Of a DNA stretch of 64,000 bases, positions 46,340-56,128 are shown piece by piece; within the stretch, counting starts at the first letter, position 1; every line of letters starts with the position of its first letter. Position numbers and translations under genes: made by a program. Source of the stretch: Butyrivibrio sp. Its GTDB lineage: Bacteria; Bacillota; Clostridia; Lachnospirales; Lachnospiraceae. The notes beneath the pieces are model-generated. The model searched no databases. It had not been told where the DNA came from and worked only from the letters and a program-made list of their open reading frames with translations. The stretch spans positions 1 through 64,000 of the forward strand of contig JAGAAO010000099.1 in assembly GCA_017615275.1 (NCBI GenBank), in the 5' to 3' direction.

Positions 46340-46537
46340 ATGGCGGCAACAAGTATTAAAACCAAAATTGAAATTCAGTATGCGGATCTGGCAGTTACAG
46401 AGGATCAGCTCGTTTCAAAGGCTAAGAAGGCCTATGGAAAGAAGAATATCAAGGAGCTCAACATTTATGTTAAGCCCGAGGAGATGAAAGGATACTACGT
46501 TGTAAACGGAAGTGACAACGGATTTTTTGATCTTTGA
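46340..46537 (+). CDS. DUF6465-like small protein
   Basis: 65 aa, soluble. Sequence features are IEIQYADLAVTEDQLVSKAK, then KELNIYVKPEEMKGYYVVNG, which agree with the DUF6465 family of small clostridial proteins as I remember it. Function unknown. The ATG at 46340 has GGGGAGG 7 nt upstream; an upstream extension to 46304 is unlikely. A terminator follows, so it is a short transcription unit. Confidence 0.75.
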   Translation: MAATSIKTKIEIQYADLAVTEDQLVSKAKKAYGKKNIKELNIYVKPEEMKGYYVVNGSDNGFFDL

Positions 46538-46564
46538 TATTCTTAACTAAACAGACTTTAGATC

Positions 46565-46597
46565 GCAGACGAAGAACTAGTTTTTTCGTCTGCTTTT
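46565..46597 (+). terminator. Terminator after the DUF6465-like gene
   Basis: GCAGACGAA (46565-46573) pairs with TTCGTCTGC (46585-46593), followed by TTTT. Confidence 0.85.
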
Positions 46598-46657
46598 CTT
46601 ATGCGGAATTTATGATATTATAGAATGGTTAAAGCGTAACCTTGGAAGGATGAACAG

Positions 46658-47812
46658 TTGGGCAGATCATTCGGTTCAGATAAAAGCAAACTTAATATCG
46701 CCATGCTCGGACATAAGCGTGTGCCTTCGCGAGAGGGCGGAGTGGAAGTTGTTGTAACGGAGCTTTCCGTAAGAATGGCTAAGCTTGGACATAATGTCAC
46801 ATGTTATAACAGAAAAGGGCACCATGTTGCGGGCGAGGAATATGATTCTTTTGCAGGAGATACATTCAACGGTGTCAGACTTATAAATGTGCCGACCATA
46901 AACAGAAAAGGATTTGCGGCAGCTACGTCATCGGTGATAGGTGCAATAAAAGCAGCTTTTGGAAAATACGATGTTGTTCATTTCCATGCAGAAGGACCGT
47001 GCGCAGCAATGGGCATAACTAAGCTCATGGGAAAAAGATGCATCGCTACGATTCACGGTCTCGATCATATGCGACAGAAGTGGAGCAGATTTGCCAGTGC
47101 ATATATAATGATGGGCGAGAAAGCTGCAGTAAAACATGCAGATGAGATAATAGTACTCAGCAAGAATGTTCAGAAGTACTTTATGGACAAATACGGAAGA
47201 GAAACCGTATATATACCAAACGGAGTGACAAGACCGGTTATTACGATGCCGCACAAAATTAAGAGTGCATACGGACTTGAAAAAGATGATTACATTCTTT
47301 ATCTTGGGCGTCTTGTACCTGAAAAGGGACTTGAATATCTTATAAAAGCGTTCATGGAGCTTGATACTGATAAGAAACTTGTTGTTGCCGGAAGCAGCAG
47401 TGATACTCATGAATATGTCGACAGAGTTCATGAACTTGCAAAGAATGATGACAGAATAATATTTACAGGATTTGTTCAGGGAACAGAGCTTTCGGAGCTT
47501 CTGAGTAACAGCTATGTATATGTGATACCATCCGATCTTGAGGGTATGCCGCTCACACTTCTTGAAGCAATGAGCTACGGAAACTGTTGTCTTACTTCAG
47601 ATATACCGGAGTGTATAGAGGTTTGCAGAGATAAGGCTGTTTCGTTTAGGCGCGGGGATATAGAAGATCTTAGAGAGAAGCTTGGTACTCTTATAAAAGA
47701 TAAAAATATGGTTGATAAATATCGCGCGGAAGCGACCCAATATGTCTGTGAGCGATATGATTGGGATAGAATAGTTGAGAATACTCTAAAGTTGTACAGA
47801 GGAGAGAGATAA
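46658..47812 (+). CDS. GT4-family glycosyltransferase
   Basis: Cytoplasmic retaining glycosyltransferase of GT-B fold, 384 aa. N-terminal domain: IAMLGHKRVPSREGGVEVVV, with the glycine-rich acceptor loop; linker YIPNGVTRP; C-terminal donor site LYLGRLVPEKGLEYLIKA and the EX7E-type SDLEGMPLTLLEAMSYG. The start is a TTG at 46658 with GGAAGGA 7 nt upstream. It runs directly into the PseC-like gene (1-bp gap), which suggests synthesis of a glycan that uses an amino-dideoxy sugar. Donor and acceptor unknown. Confidence 0.87.
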   Translation: MGRSFGSDKSKLNIAMLGHKRVPSREGGVEVVVTELSVRMAKLGHNVTCYNRKGHHVAGEEYDSFAGDTFNGVRLINVPTINRKGFAAATSSVIGAIKAAFGKYDVVHFHAEGPCAAMGITKLMGKRCIATIHGLDHMRQKWSRFASAYIMMGEKAAVKHADEIIVLSKNVQKYFMDKYGRETVYIPNGVTRPVITMPHKIKSAYGLEKDDYILYLGRLVPEKGLEYLIKAFMELDTDKKLVVAGSSSDTHEYVDRVHELAKNDDRIIFTGFVQGTELSELLSNSYVYVIPSDLEGMPLTLLEAMSYGNCCLTSDIPECIEVCRDKAVSFRRGDIEDLREKLGTLIKDKNMVDKYRAEATQYVCERYDWDRIVENTLKLYRGER

Positions 47813-47813
47813 A

Positions 47814-49007
47814 ATGGAGAAACTTGCAATTAATGGTGGAACTCCGGTAAGAAAAGAAAAGATCTACTACGGAAGACAGTGGATAGATGACGATGATGTT
47901 AAGGTTGTGGCAGAGGCACTTAAGGGCGACCTTATAACATGCGGTCCTCGTGTCGTTGAGCTTGAAAAGAAGTTGTGTGAAGTTACAGGAGCAAAGTATG
48001 CAGTGGCGGTAAGTAACGGCACTGCGGCTCTTCACTGCGCATGTCTGGCTGCGGGACTTGGAGAAGGAGATGAAGTGATCACATCACCCATCACTTTTGC
48101 AGCATCTGCAAATTGTGCGATATATGTGGGAGCGACACCTGTTTTTGCTGATATAAATCCTGAAACCTACAATATCGATCCTGACAGTATAGAGGCACAT
48201 ATAACAGATAAGACCAAGGCTGTGGTTGCAGTTAATTACACAGGTCAGGCTGTTGAGTATGACAGGATTATGGATATATGCGATAAGCACGGGCTTACTC
48301 TTATAATCGATGCTGCGCATGCTATCGGCACAAAGTACAATGGAAAGCCTGTAGGTTCTATCGGAGATATGACCTGTTTTAGTTTCCATCCTGTAAAAAC
48401 GGTTACATCCGGAGAGGGTGGCGCGATAACAACAAACGATCCCGAGCTTTACAGAAAGCTTAAACTTGCTTCACAGCACGGAATAGTAAGAAATCCTGAT
48501 GAACTTTGTCATGATGCTGAAGGCATCTGGTACTATGAGATGCAGGAACTTGGATTTAATTACAGACTTACGGATATTCAGGCTGCGCTTCTGATAAGCC
48601 AGCTGGGTAAACTTAAGATGTTCTCAGACAAGAGAAAATCTATAGTAAACAGATATAACGAAGCTTTTAAAGATATACCCGAGATTATTGTGCAGAAAGA
48701 GATTCCGGAGTCGGATACTACAAGACATCTGTATGTGATACAGCTGGATCTTGATAAGCTTAAATGTACAAGAAGAGAGTTCTTTGATGCGCTCTCCGCT
48801 GAGAATGTTCAGCCACAGGTTCATTATGTTCCTGTGTACTTCTTCCCTTTTTATGAAAAGAGAGGGTATAAGAAAGGCCTGTGTCCTGAAGCTGAGAAGC
48901 TTTACAAAGGAATGATGAGCATTCCGCTTTATCCGCTTATGACAGATGATGATGTAAATGACGTTATAGCAGCGGTAAAGAAGGTAGTTGAGGCCTACAG
49001 AGTGTGA
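47814..49007 (+). CDS. PseC-like DegT/DnrJ/EryC1 aminotransferase
   Basis: PLP sugar aminotransferase, 397 aa, closest in motifs to PseC (UDP-4-amino-4,6-dideoxy-N-acetyl-altrosamine synthesis). The PLP lysine lies in FHPVKTVTSGEGGAI, cofactor-binding in VSNGTAALHC and IIDAAHAIGTKYNG, and the substrate loop in SQHGIVRN. No other pseudaminic-acid genes (pseB, pseI) are visible here, so the product could be another 4-amino sugar. It follows the GT4 gene by 1 bp, with AGGAGAG overlapping that stop. Confidence 0.85.
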   Translation: MEKLAINGGTPVRKEKIYYGRQWIDDDDVKVVAEALKGDLITCGPRVVELEKKLCEVTGAKYAVAVSNGTAALHCACLAAGLGEGDEVITSPITFAASANCAIYVGATPVFADINPETYNIDPDSIEAHITDKTKAVVAVNYTGQAVEYDRIMDICDKHGLTLIIDAAHAIGTKYNGKPVGSIGDMTCFSFHPVKTVTSGEGGAITTNDPELYRKLKLASQHGIVRNPDELCHDAEGIWYYEMQELGFNYRLTDIQAALLISQLGKLKMFSDKRKSIVNRYNEAFKDIPEIIVQKEIPESDTTRHLYVIQLDLDKLKCTRREFFDALSAENVQPQVHYVPVYFFPFYEKRGYKKGLCPEAEKLYKGMMSIPLYPLMTDDDVNDVIAAVKKVVEAYRV

Positions 49008-49055
49008 TTTACGGCAGATATTTTGTGCCGACAATAAAAAGTAGACAATCTTTCA

Positions 49056-49061
49056 TATAAT
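49056..49061 (+). promoter_or_regulatory. -10 box of the superoxide dismutase gene
   Basis: A perfect TATAAT 58 bp before the sodA start; the -35 position is poor. GAAAGGAG precedes the ATG. Confidence 0.5.
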
Positions 49062-49119
49062 GAATTAAAATTGTGCTTAAGTAAATAAAATATATGCTTT
49101 CATAGAAAGGAGATACACC

Positions 49120-49737
49120 ATGTACGAACAGATTAAATTACCTTATGCTACGAATGCTCTTGAGCCACATATTGATCAGCTTACCATTGAGACTCATCAC
49201 GGTAAGCATCATGCTACTTATACCAAAACATTTAATGAACTTGCAGAAAAAGCGGGCATGAGTAATCTCTCGGCAGAGGAACTCCTTGCATCTCTTGATA
49301 AAGTTTCGGATGAAATCTTGAGAAAGGGCCTTAGAAATCAGGGAGGCGGTTATTACAACCACAATCTCTATTTTGAAATGTTTTCACCTAATCCTGCTAA
49401 GACTCCTTCGGGAAAACTTGCAGAAGAGATTGATAAGACATTTGGCGGAATTGATGCACTTAAAGAGCAGCTCTCAAAGGCTGCCGCAGGTCAGTTTGGA
49501 TCCGGATGGGCATGGCTCTCAACCGATAAGAGCGGTAAGCTTTCGGTTTCTGCTTCACCCAATCAGGACAACCCTATAAGTGAGGGAAAGGGACTTATTC
49601 CTATCGTAGCCCTTGATGTATGGGAACATGCATATTACCTCAAGTACAAGAATTTAAGAGCTGATTATATCAAAGCATATTTCGAGATTCTCGATTGGAA
49701 TAAAGTATCGGAAAGATATAATGAAATAATAGGCTAA
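49120..49737 (+). CDS. sodA: Superoxide dismutase (Fe/Mn)
   Basis: Converts superoxide to hydrogen peroxide and oxygen in the cytoplasm. All four metal ligands are in place: His26 (THHGKHH), His81 (NHNLYFEMF), Asp166 and His170 (DVWEHAYY). 205 aa is standard. Fe versus Mn cannot be told from the sequence alone. It stands alone with its own promoter and terminator. Its presence fits an anaerobe that meets occasional oxygen. Confidence 0.95.
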   Translation: MYEQIKLPYATNALEPHIDQLTIETHHGKHHATYTKTFNELAEKAGMSNLSAEELLASLDKVSDEILRKGLRNQGGGYYNHNLYFEMFSPNPAKTPSGKLAEEIDKTFGGIDALKEQLSKAAAGQFGSGWAWLSTDKSGKLSVSASPNQDNPISEGKGLIPIVALDVWEHAYYLKYKNLRADYIKAYFEILDWNKVSERYNEIIG

Positions 49738-49740
49738 AGA

Positions 49741-49784
49741 AAAAGCTTCGAGTAAATGATTATTGTCATCTGCTCGAAGCTTTT
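49741..49784. terminator. Bidirectional terminator after sodA
   Basis: Arms 49741-49752 and 49773-49784 (CTCGAAGCTTTT) pair over 12 bp, with a small ATGA/TCAT stem in the loop; also serves the convergent CotH gene. Confidence 0.85.
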
Positions 49785-49796
49785 ACTAACTGTTTT

Positions 49797-52277
49797 TTAT
49801 TTTTCTGTAATCGCACGTACGGTTGTGTTTGTTCCCGAAAGCGTAACATCGTAATCGGGAGATGAAGAAACTATCTTGCCGTTTATTTCCCAGCCTACAA
49901 ACTTGGCTGAATCTGAAGTGTAGGACAAATGCACAGGATAATCTGTGTAATAATTTCCTTCCCAAGAGTTACTAAGGTTACTTAATGAGAGTGTATTGAC
50001 CTTTATCTCATATGAAGAAGTATTGTCGCAGGAAACAGATAATTTGTTTAGAGTTCCTGTGAGCTTAAGATCATCCTTAAGATACTTTGTCATATATTCC
50101 GGGCGCTTTTTGAAGAAATCAGAAATGACGCCTATATCTACCGCAAAATCTTCTTCTGAATACGGAGCGTTGAATTCTTCGTTTTCATCATATCCGCTTA
50201 CTATGTAGGGACCGCGGAATCTCTCATGAGACTTCACATCACCTTCTTTGAATTTCTCAGAATCAGAATCCAATTTTGGAATGACAATATCGGGACTGAA
50301 GTTGTGATTTGTCATATCCATGAAGGTTGTTACAAACTGTTTTTTGAAATCTTCGTTGTTTAAAAGAGAGGTAAATAACACATCGCTTGTGAGCGGGTGT
50401 GAGTCCCTCCAATGTCCGTCAACAAATGAGTCCACGGAAGGATTGTTCATTTCGCTTATAATACCTGCGGATTCGTCAAGGTCATAGACAAGCCAGCGCC
50501 ACTTACCGTCGCTGTATTTGCCGACTTCAGGATTTATGGTTCTCCAGATGGCAAGGTTATTGGTAAATGCGTCTCCGTTCGCAACGTATATCTCCGTTAT
50601 AAAATAATCTATGAAACTTTGTATATCTATTCTGTCCGATATCCATTTATAATTTTCGGGCAAAGACAGATCGTTCTTGGATGCAAAATCTAATATATCT
50701 GTGTACAGTTTGACATCTTCGGGATTGTCTGTACTTGCATCGTATATATCTTCGGTGTTCTTGATTATAAGCACGTTTTCGGGTGATACGCCGTAGTGCT
50801 CGCTTACGTAGGTCTCATTCATGGCTTCCTGCAGGACATACATGCCCCAATATTCGCCGTTTAAGAATACTTCACAGGGAAACCCTGTTTGAATACCAAC
50901 ATTTCTGTCTGATACCAGACTCTGGCAGAATACGTCACGCATCTTGGTGATAAATAAATCTCTTGAGCCGCCGGAACGGAGCATCACCTTGTTCGGGAGC
51001 TTTGTTCCGCTACCAAAAAAGTCATAAGCAAAGGTTGAATTGTTGTCATACTCGGGACGGGCATAGAGATTAAAACTCTTTTGGTTCTCGGCAACAGACC
51101 ATCCGCCGTGTATTCTGACGCCTATGTTTTGCTCAAAAACTTTTTGATGATCAGGAGATATGTATTCAAGTTTTGCGGGGCGCTCCCAGCCGCGACCTTC
51201 CTTAGCATAATTTGGATATTCATATACGAGGTCGGAAGGATCAAGGTCCACCTTGGCAACCTGCAGATCCATTACTTTACCCATGCAATAGATTCCCTTT
51301 TCGTAGCCGAACAGATCGTCCGGATCCATCGAAAGAGATATTATCGGCATATTGTTATATCCGTACGGATCAAGGGATACAAAGTAAGTTTCGGTCTCGA
51401 CGTTACTTTTTCCCTTGGGTGAAATGGCTATTGCTTTTAGTGCCGTTCCTTTATCGACAGGAAAATCGGGAAGATAGGTGTTTGCTGTTGCCGTGCCTTC
51501 CATATTGGAATAAATATTTGGCTCGGAGGTTCTGTTGGTTATGGTTATGGGGCCTTCGTATTTTAATGAAGTTTCATCAGGAACAGAACCATCAAGAGTG
51601 TAGTATATATCGCCTTCGGACGCTGATAACGTAACGACAACGTTAGAATCGTACCAGCCACCCTTAATAGAATATGTCGGGGCTTCAAGTTTCTTTGATC
51701 TGTCAATTAAAGGTTTCTCGGGTACAGCATAAGGAGTTGCACTGCACACAAAGAATCGCTTTAAATTCTCAAGAGAAGACGAATAAGTCATATTATCCGG
51801 GATATCATTTGGAAGTGCGACGCTCACAGTTGTTTTTTTGTCAGGAGATGACAGAATAACAGCTTCTCCTAGTTTTATACCGAAAGGAACATCGTGAATA
51901 TCGACGGGGACAAAGTCTGATTTATACAGAGATACATCGTCAATATTCGGACTGCACCAGACCATAACAGTGCTTCCGGGTGCGAGTACATATTCCGGAA
52001 AAACAAATTTCTCAAGGTTTTTACTGTTGTCGGAAAGAAACCATCCCTTGAGATTAACAGGTTCATCGGAGCTGTTGTAAAGCTCGATGTAATCGGCTCC
52101 GTAATTGCCGTTGTCATCGTATGCCGCGGAAATATTTTTGGCACATACTTCGGTGATCCTTATGGGAGAACCACCGACAGAAAAGTGTTTTGCCATGTAT
52201 ACGAACAGCACCAGGAATATGCCTGCGATCGGTATTAAAATTATATTTTTTCTTTGCAAAAATCGTGTTATATTCAT
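49797..52277 (-). CDS. CotH-kinase protein with lamin-tail and chitobiase-like domains
   Basis: 826 aa, anchored by one N-terminal helix (IILIPIAGIFLVLFVYMA). Outside domains in order: a lamin-tail domain (~38-150; IRITEVCAKN to GWFLSDN), a Fn3/CHB_HEX-type domain (~195-300; YYTLDGSVPDE), the CotH kinase core (~360-640; RIHGGWSVAENQKSF, EVFLNGEYWGMYVLQE and WRWLVYDLDESAG) and a C-terminal beta repeat (~750-826). This architecture is typical of secreted CotH proteins from clostridia. The ATG has no obvious ribosome site. Divergent from the GT4 gene at 52338; target unknown. Confidence 0.85.
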   Translation of the reverse strand: MNITRFLQRKNIILIPIAGIFLVLFVYMAKHFSVGGSPIRITEVCAKNISAAYDDNGNYGADYIELYNSSDEPVNLKGWFLSDNSKNLEKFVFPEYVLAPGSTVMVWCSPNIDDVSLYKSDFVPVDIHDVPFGIKLGEAVILSSPDKKTTVSVALPNDIPDNMTYSSSLENLKRFFVCSATPYAVPEKPLIDRSKKLEAPTYSIKGGWYDSNVVVTLSASEGDIYYTLDGSVPDETSLKYEGPITITNRTSEPNIYSNMEGTATANTYLPDFPVDKGTALKAIAISPKGKSNVETETYFVSLDPYGYNNMPIISLSMDPDDLFGYEKGIYCMGKVMDLQVAKVDLDPSDLVYEYPNYAKEGRGWERPAKLEYISPDHQKVFEQNIGVRIHGGWSVAENQKSFNLYARPEYDNNSTFAYDFFGSGTKLPNKVMLRSGGSRDLFITKMRDVFCQSLVSDRNVGIQTGFPCEVFLNGEYWGMYVLQEAMNETYVSEHYGVSPENVLIIKNTEDIYDASTDNPEDVKLYTDILDFASKNDLSLPENYKWISDRIDIQSFIDYFITEIYVANGDAFTNNLAIWRTINPEVGKYSDGKWRWLVYDLDESAGIISEMNNPSVDSFVDGHWRDSHPLTSDVLFTSLLNNEDFKKQFVTTFMDMTNHNFSPDIVIPKLDSDSEKFKEGDVKSHERFRGPYIVSGYDENEEFNAPYSEEDFAVDIGVISDFFKKRPEYMTKYLKDDLKLTGTLNKLSVSCDNTSSYEIKVNTLSLSNLSNSWEGNYYTDYPVHLSYTSDSAKFVGWEINGKIVSSSPDYDVTLSGTNTTVRAITEK

Positions 52278-52337
52278 ACTTATAACATTCTATTAGAAAT
52301 GAGCCTTAGTGGCAAGATGAATGGAGATTGGTATTGT

Positions 52338-53552
52338 ATGAAAATACTTATGGTCAATAAGTTCCTTTATCCAAACGGCGGATCCGAGACATATATTTTT
52401 AAATTGGGCGAAGCTCTAATGAATATGGGGCATGAAGTTCAGTATTTCGGAATGGAGCATGAGGGAAGGTGTGTGGGCAACAAGGCAGAAGCTTACACAT
52501 CCGATATGGATTTCCACGGAGGAAGCAAATTAAGTAAGCTCACATATCCCATCAAGACTATATACAGCAAAGAGGCGAGAAAGAAGATAAGACTTGTTCT
52601 TGATGATTTTAAGCCGGATGTTGTTCATCTAAACAACTTTAATTATCAGCTTACGCCTTCTGTTATCCTTGAGGTTGTAAAGTGGAGAAAAGAAAATTCG
52701 AGAAAGTGCAAGATATTCTTTACTGCGCACGATTATCAGCTTCTTTGTCCCAATCATATGTTTAATAACCCGAAGACTCACGAAAACTGCGAGAAGTGTG
52801 TGGGCGGACATTTTGCAAATTGCATCAAGGGAAGATGCATTCACGGATCTGCGGCGAAGTCGGTTGTTGGAGCCATGGAAGCGTACTTTTGGAAATATAA
52901 AGGCACATATAAATATATTGATAAGATGATATGCTGTTCGGAATTTATGAAGAACAAGATGGACACCAATCCTGTATTTGCGGGTAAAACAGTTGCCATG
53001 CACAATTTTATCACGCATGCGGATAAGGGGCCTACAAAGGATAGGGAAGCGGAAGATAACTATGTTCTCTACTTCGGAAGATATTCCGAGGAAAAGGGAA
53101 TCAGAACTCTTATAGATGCATGTAAGGCGCTTCCCGAGATAAATTTTGTGTTTGCGGGAAGTGGAGAGTATGCGGAAGAAATAAATAAATTAGAAAATGG
53201 TAAAAATGTCGGTTTCAAGACAGGCGAAGACCTCGACAAACTTATAAGAAATGCAGAGTTTACTGTATATCCGTCCGAGTGGTATGAAAATTGCCCGTTT
53301 TCTGTTATGGAGAGTCAGGAGAGGCTTGTGCCCGTAGTAGGCGCCAATATAGGCGGAATTCCTGAACTTGTTGAGGATTCGGTAACGGGTAAGCTTTTTA
53401 CAAGCGGAGATTCAAAAGAACTTACGGATGCAATACGGAATCTTTGGAATGATATCAAAGAATTGGATAAATACAGAGATAATCTCAAGAAAATAAAGAG
53501 ACTTGATGCTGATGAATATGCTATTGAACTAATAAAAAAATACGGCGAATAA
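52338..53552 (+). CDS. GT4-family glycosyltransferase
   Basis: 404 aa, GT-B fold. N terminus MKILMVNKFLYPNGGSETYI, donor half YVLYFGRYSEEKGIRTLIDA, and YENCPFSVMESQ with the final Glu of the EX7E-type motif. A Cys-rich insert (LCPNHMF to CIKGRCIHG, ~140-175) occurs in a known subset of GT4 enzymes. The start at ATG 52338 fits the family N terminus; the upstream frame to 52254 does not. It ends against the SGNH gene with no gap and shares a terminator. Confidence 0.88.
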   Translation: MKILMVNKFLYPNGGSETYIFKLGEALMNMGHEVQYFGMEHEGRCVGNKAEAYTSDMDFHGGSKLSKLTYPIKTIYSKEARKKIRLVLDDFKPDVVHLNNFNYQLTPSVILEVVKWRKENSRKCKIFFTAHDYQLLCPNHMFNNPKTHENCEKCVGGHFANCIKGRCIHGSAAKSVVGAMEAYFWKYKGTYKYIDKMICCSEFMKNKMDTNPVFAGKTVAMHNFITHADKGPTKDREAEDNYVLYFGRYSEEKGIRTLIDACKALPEINFVFAGSGEYAEEINKLENGKNVGFKTGEDLDKLIRNAEFTVYPSEWYENCPFSVMESQERLVPVVGANIGGIPELVEDSVTGKLFTSGDSKELTDAIRNLWNDIKELDKYRDNLKKIKRLDADEYAIELIKKYGE

Positions 53553-53571
53553 TCATTCATCCGCCGTATTT
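53538..53571. terminator. Bidirectional terminator across two stop codons
   Basis: AAATACGGCG (53538-53547) pairs with CGCCGTATTT (53562-53571), flanked by A and T runs, covering the ends of both convergent genes. Confidence 0.85.
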
Positions 53572-54620
53572 ACGTTATTTACCAAAGTTACATAGTCATA
53601 GTTTTTATAATAGTTTTCAAGCTCATCAAAGTATTTTATGTAGTTTTCCTTGGTGAGAAGACATTCATTGTTTTTTATGCTGCTTAATATATCACCGTTT
53701 AATTCTGAAATGTAATGATATTCGTCTTCGTATAAAGAAAGATTTGTTGTAAGATCGGTTCTGCCTGCAAAGCAGTAGAGTTTTATGTTATCACATTCAA
53801 GCAAAAGAACGGTTGCTCTTTTCATTACATTACAGACATATGGCAATTCTCCTTTAACGGCGTGATCTCTCCACCACATTATATTATATGGAGGAATAAA
53901 GAAGATAAATGTTGTTTCAGGGTGTTCACGTGCAATGGAAAGAACATTTTTTTCAAGGTTATCCGTTAGAATTTCGCTGTCACCTACTGTGAATTTTACA
54001 GTGTTATTGTCTATGGGAAGAGCTTCTCTTCCGGCAAAGCTTGCAGGAATGAATTCGCCGAACATATAGTCGTTAAATGATGTATGCCCACCGGGTTTAT
54101 GTGTCAATCGTTTTCTTATCATGGGGATACAATAGTCGGTCAGAATATCAATATTAACTACGTAAGGGAAATCGTCCCACCATATGTCGTTGTAAAGATA
54201 TTCCGGGTATTCTCCCAGATCTGTTCTTACATAGTCGCTGTCTTCGACGAGGTGATTTACGTCAAATGAACGAAAGACAATCTTTAAGTCGTGACCTGTG
54301 TCATAGGCTCTTTTGAATATATCTGCAGTTTCTTTAAACGTTGCACCTGAAAAAGGAAGCTTGATAGATCTTGTATCAAACATTTCATCAAATTCAGTTG
54401 TATGATAGTTTTGTGTTAGCGAGCTACCTGTGATTATCGTATCATAATCCCAAAATGTAGTTATGCCGAAGTTCTGAGATCTTTCGTTATCGAGCGAATA
54501 GTAGTAGCCCTTAAGTGGAGCGTGATAATGGAAAAACGGATCCATATATATTGTAATTGACATAATAATGCAGGTAAAAAGTAAAACACTTATAAAAAAT
54601 ACTGTAAGTTGCTTTTTCAT
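53553..54620 (-). CDS. SGNH-like membrane-anchored acyltransferase partner
   Basis: 355 aa with an N-terminal helix and an outside SGNH-like domain; candidates for the catalytic residues are Ser in TGSSLTQN and Asp/His in EDEYHYIS, as in DltD/AlgJ-type proteins. It follows the MBOAT gene by 13 bp, the usual pairing where the MBOAT carries an acyl group across the membrane and the SGNH protein transfers it to a glycan. Sequence identity to known subfamilies is not obvious, so the assignment rests on fold motifs plus neighbour. A similar pair is at 58539-60978. Confidence 0.72.
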   Translation of the reverse strand: MKKQLTVFFISVLLFTCIIMSITIYMDPFFHYHAPLKGYYYSLDNERSQNFGITTFWDYDTIITGSSLTQNYHTTEFDEMFDTRSIKLPFSGATFKETADIFKRAYDTGHDLKIVFRSFDVNHLVEDSDYVRTDLGEYPEYLYNDIWWDDFPYVVNIDILTDYCIPMIRKRLTHKPGGHTSFNDYMFGEFIPASFAGREALPIDNNTVKFTVGDSEILTDNLEKNVLSIAREHPETTFIFFIPPYNIMWWRDHAVKGELPYVCNVMKRATVLLLECDNIKLYCFAGRTDLTTNLSLYEDEYHYISELNGDILSSIKNNECLLTKENYIKYFDELENYYKNYDYVTLVNNVNTADE

Positions 54621-54633
54621 ACAAAAGTCTCCG

Positions 54634-56028
54634 TTAGAAGTTAAAGTATAAAAAGATAGATACTCTGTTAAGTGTCATAATGCATAGTACGAGAAGTGCT
54701 GCGTATATTACAGCAGAAAAGGTATTGTGCTTTCTTGTTCGCACATAGTTGTTTGGAAGTGCTATGCATATCAAAATTGAAAGTGCTATAACAAGAAGTG
54801 GTGAAACAGCGGAATCAAAATTACTGAGAAGTTCGTGGGATAATTCCGCTTTGTCAAAATGAAACATCTTTTTTACCATAAATATCCAGTCACTTATTCC
54901 TGAGGCTCTGAACAGAAGCCAAAGTACATTAACTATCATAAAGGTGCCAAACCAGCGAAATATTTTGGGGATTTTTGAGGTGATAGTCTTGGTGTATCTA
55001 CCTACAAGCAAAAGGATTCCGTGTAAAAGTCCCCATAATATGAAGGTGAAATTAGCACCGTGCCAGATTCCGCTTACAAGGAATACTATTAGAGTGTTTA
55101 TAACAGCCTTAAATGCACCTACCCTGTTTCCTCCCAGAGGAAAGTAGATGTATGTTGTAAGAAATCTTGTAAGGGTCATATGCCATCTTTTCCAGAAATC
55201 TCTTATTGATAGTGCTTTGTAGGGAGAATTAAAGTTCTGCGGAAGATCAAAATTAAACATCTTGGCAATTCCACATGCCATATCCGAATATCCGCTAAAA
55301 TCAAAGTATATCTGGAAAGTGTATGCAAGAGATGTGATCCATATATCAAGACTTCCAAGAAGTTCGAGATTGTCAAAAGCATAGTTTACACCGTTTCCCA
55401 GGATGTCAGCGATGAATACCTTTTTGGCTAGTCCTGTGATGAACCAGGTTAAACCAATAAATAGGTTGCTGCTGTTTATACGTTTTTTATTGTCATCTTC
55501 AAACTGTGGGATTATTTCTGAATGATAACAGATAGGTCCTGCTACAAGTTGAGGGAAGTATGTGACAAAAAGTGCGTATTCAAGGAAATTATATTTAAGA
55601 TTGCTGTTTTTGTAGGAATCGACGAGGAACGAGATCTGCTGTATGGTATAAAAGCTTATTCCGAGGGGAAGAACGATGGAGTTTATGGCAAAATCGGTGC
55701 CAAACAAAGTGTTTATGTTCCATTTGATGAAGTTTAAATATTTGTAATATCCTATGTTTGCAACGTTGAGGATGAGCCCCAAAATAAGAAGCGATAAACG
55801 GATTTTTTTATCAGAAGAACGTCTCATGATGTATGTAAGCAGGTAATTGACTATAATACTGGCGATTATTATAATGAGATATTCAGGAGTCTGATAGCCG
55901 TAAAACCACAGAGACATACCAAGAAGATATGCCTGTGCGAGTTTTGGATTGTATTTATTTAAGATAAAATATAATGCAATAGCAAGAGGCAGAAATATTA
56001 ATATAAAAATAAAAGAATTAAACAGCAT
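54634..56028 (-). CDS. MBOAT-family O-acyltransferase
   Basis: 464 aa, ~11 helices, AlgI/DltB-type MBOAT. Conserved: LVAGPICYHSEIIPQF, DFWKRWHMTLTRFLTTYIYF, and the active-site His in SGIWHGANFTFILWG. It would move acetyl or another acyl group through the membrane for a surface polysaccharide. First gene of a two-gene unit with an extended -10 promoter about 40 bp upstream. Confidence 0.92.
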   Translation of the reverse strand: MLFNSFIFILIFLPLAIALYFILNKYNPKLAQAYLLGMSLWFYGYQTPEYLIIIIASIIVNYLLTYIMRRSSDKKIRLSLLILGLILNVANIGYYKYLNFIKWNINTLFGTDFAINSIVLPLGISFYTIQQISFLVDSYKNSNLKYNFLEYALFVTYFPQLVAGPICYHSEIIPQFEDDNKKRINSSNLFIGLTWFITGLAKKVFIADILGNGVNYAFDNLELLGSLDIWITSLAYTFQIYFDFSGYSDMACGIAKMFNFDLPQNFNSPYKALSIRDFWKRWHMTLTRFLTTYIYFPLGGNRVGAFKAVINTLIVFLVSGIWHGANFTFILWGLLHGILLLVGRYTKTITSKIPKIFRWFGTFMIVNVLWLLFRASGISDWIFMVKKMFHFDKAELSHELLSNFDSAVSPLLVIALSILICIALPNNYVRTRKHNTFSAVIYAALLVLCIMTLNRVSIFLYFNF

Positions 56029-56067
56029 ATTTCTTTTGACCCTTTTTGTTGATTTTGCTACAAAGAT

Positions 56068-56076
56068 ATTATATCA
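56068..56076 (-). promoter_or_regulatory. Promoter of the first MBOAT-SGNH operon
   Basis: On the minus strand TGATATAAT: a perfect TATAAT (56068-56073) with an extended TG. The -35 (TTGTAC) is at a long 19-bp spacing. Confidence 0.6.
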
Positions 56077-56128
56077 CTGTTAACGCAATAACGTACAAAA
56101 GTTATTGGATATCGAAGTGGAGACTAAA

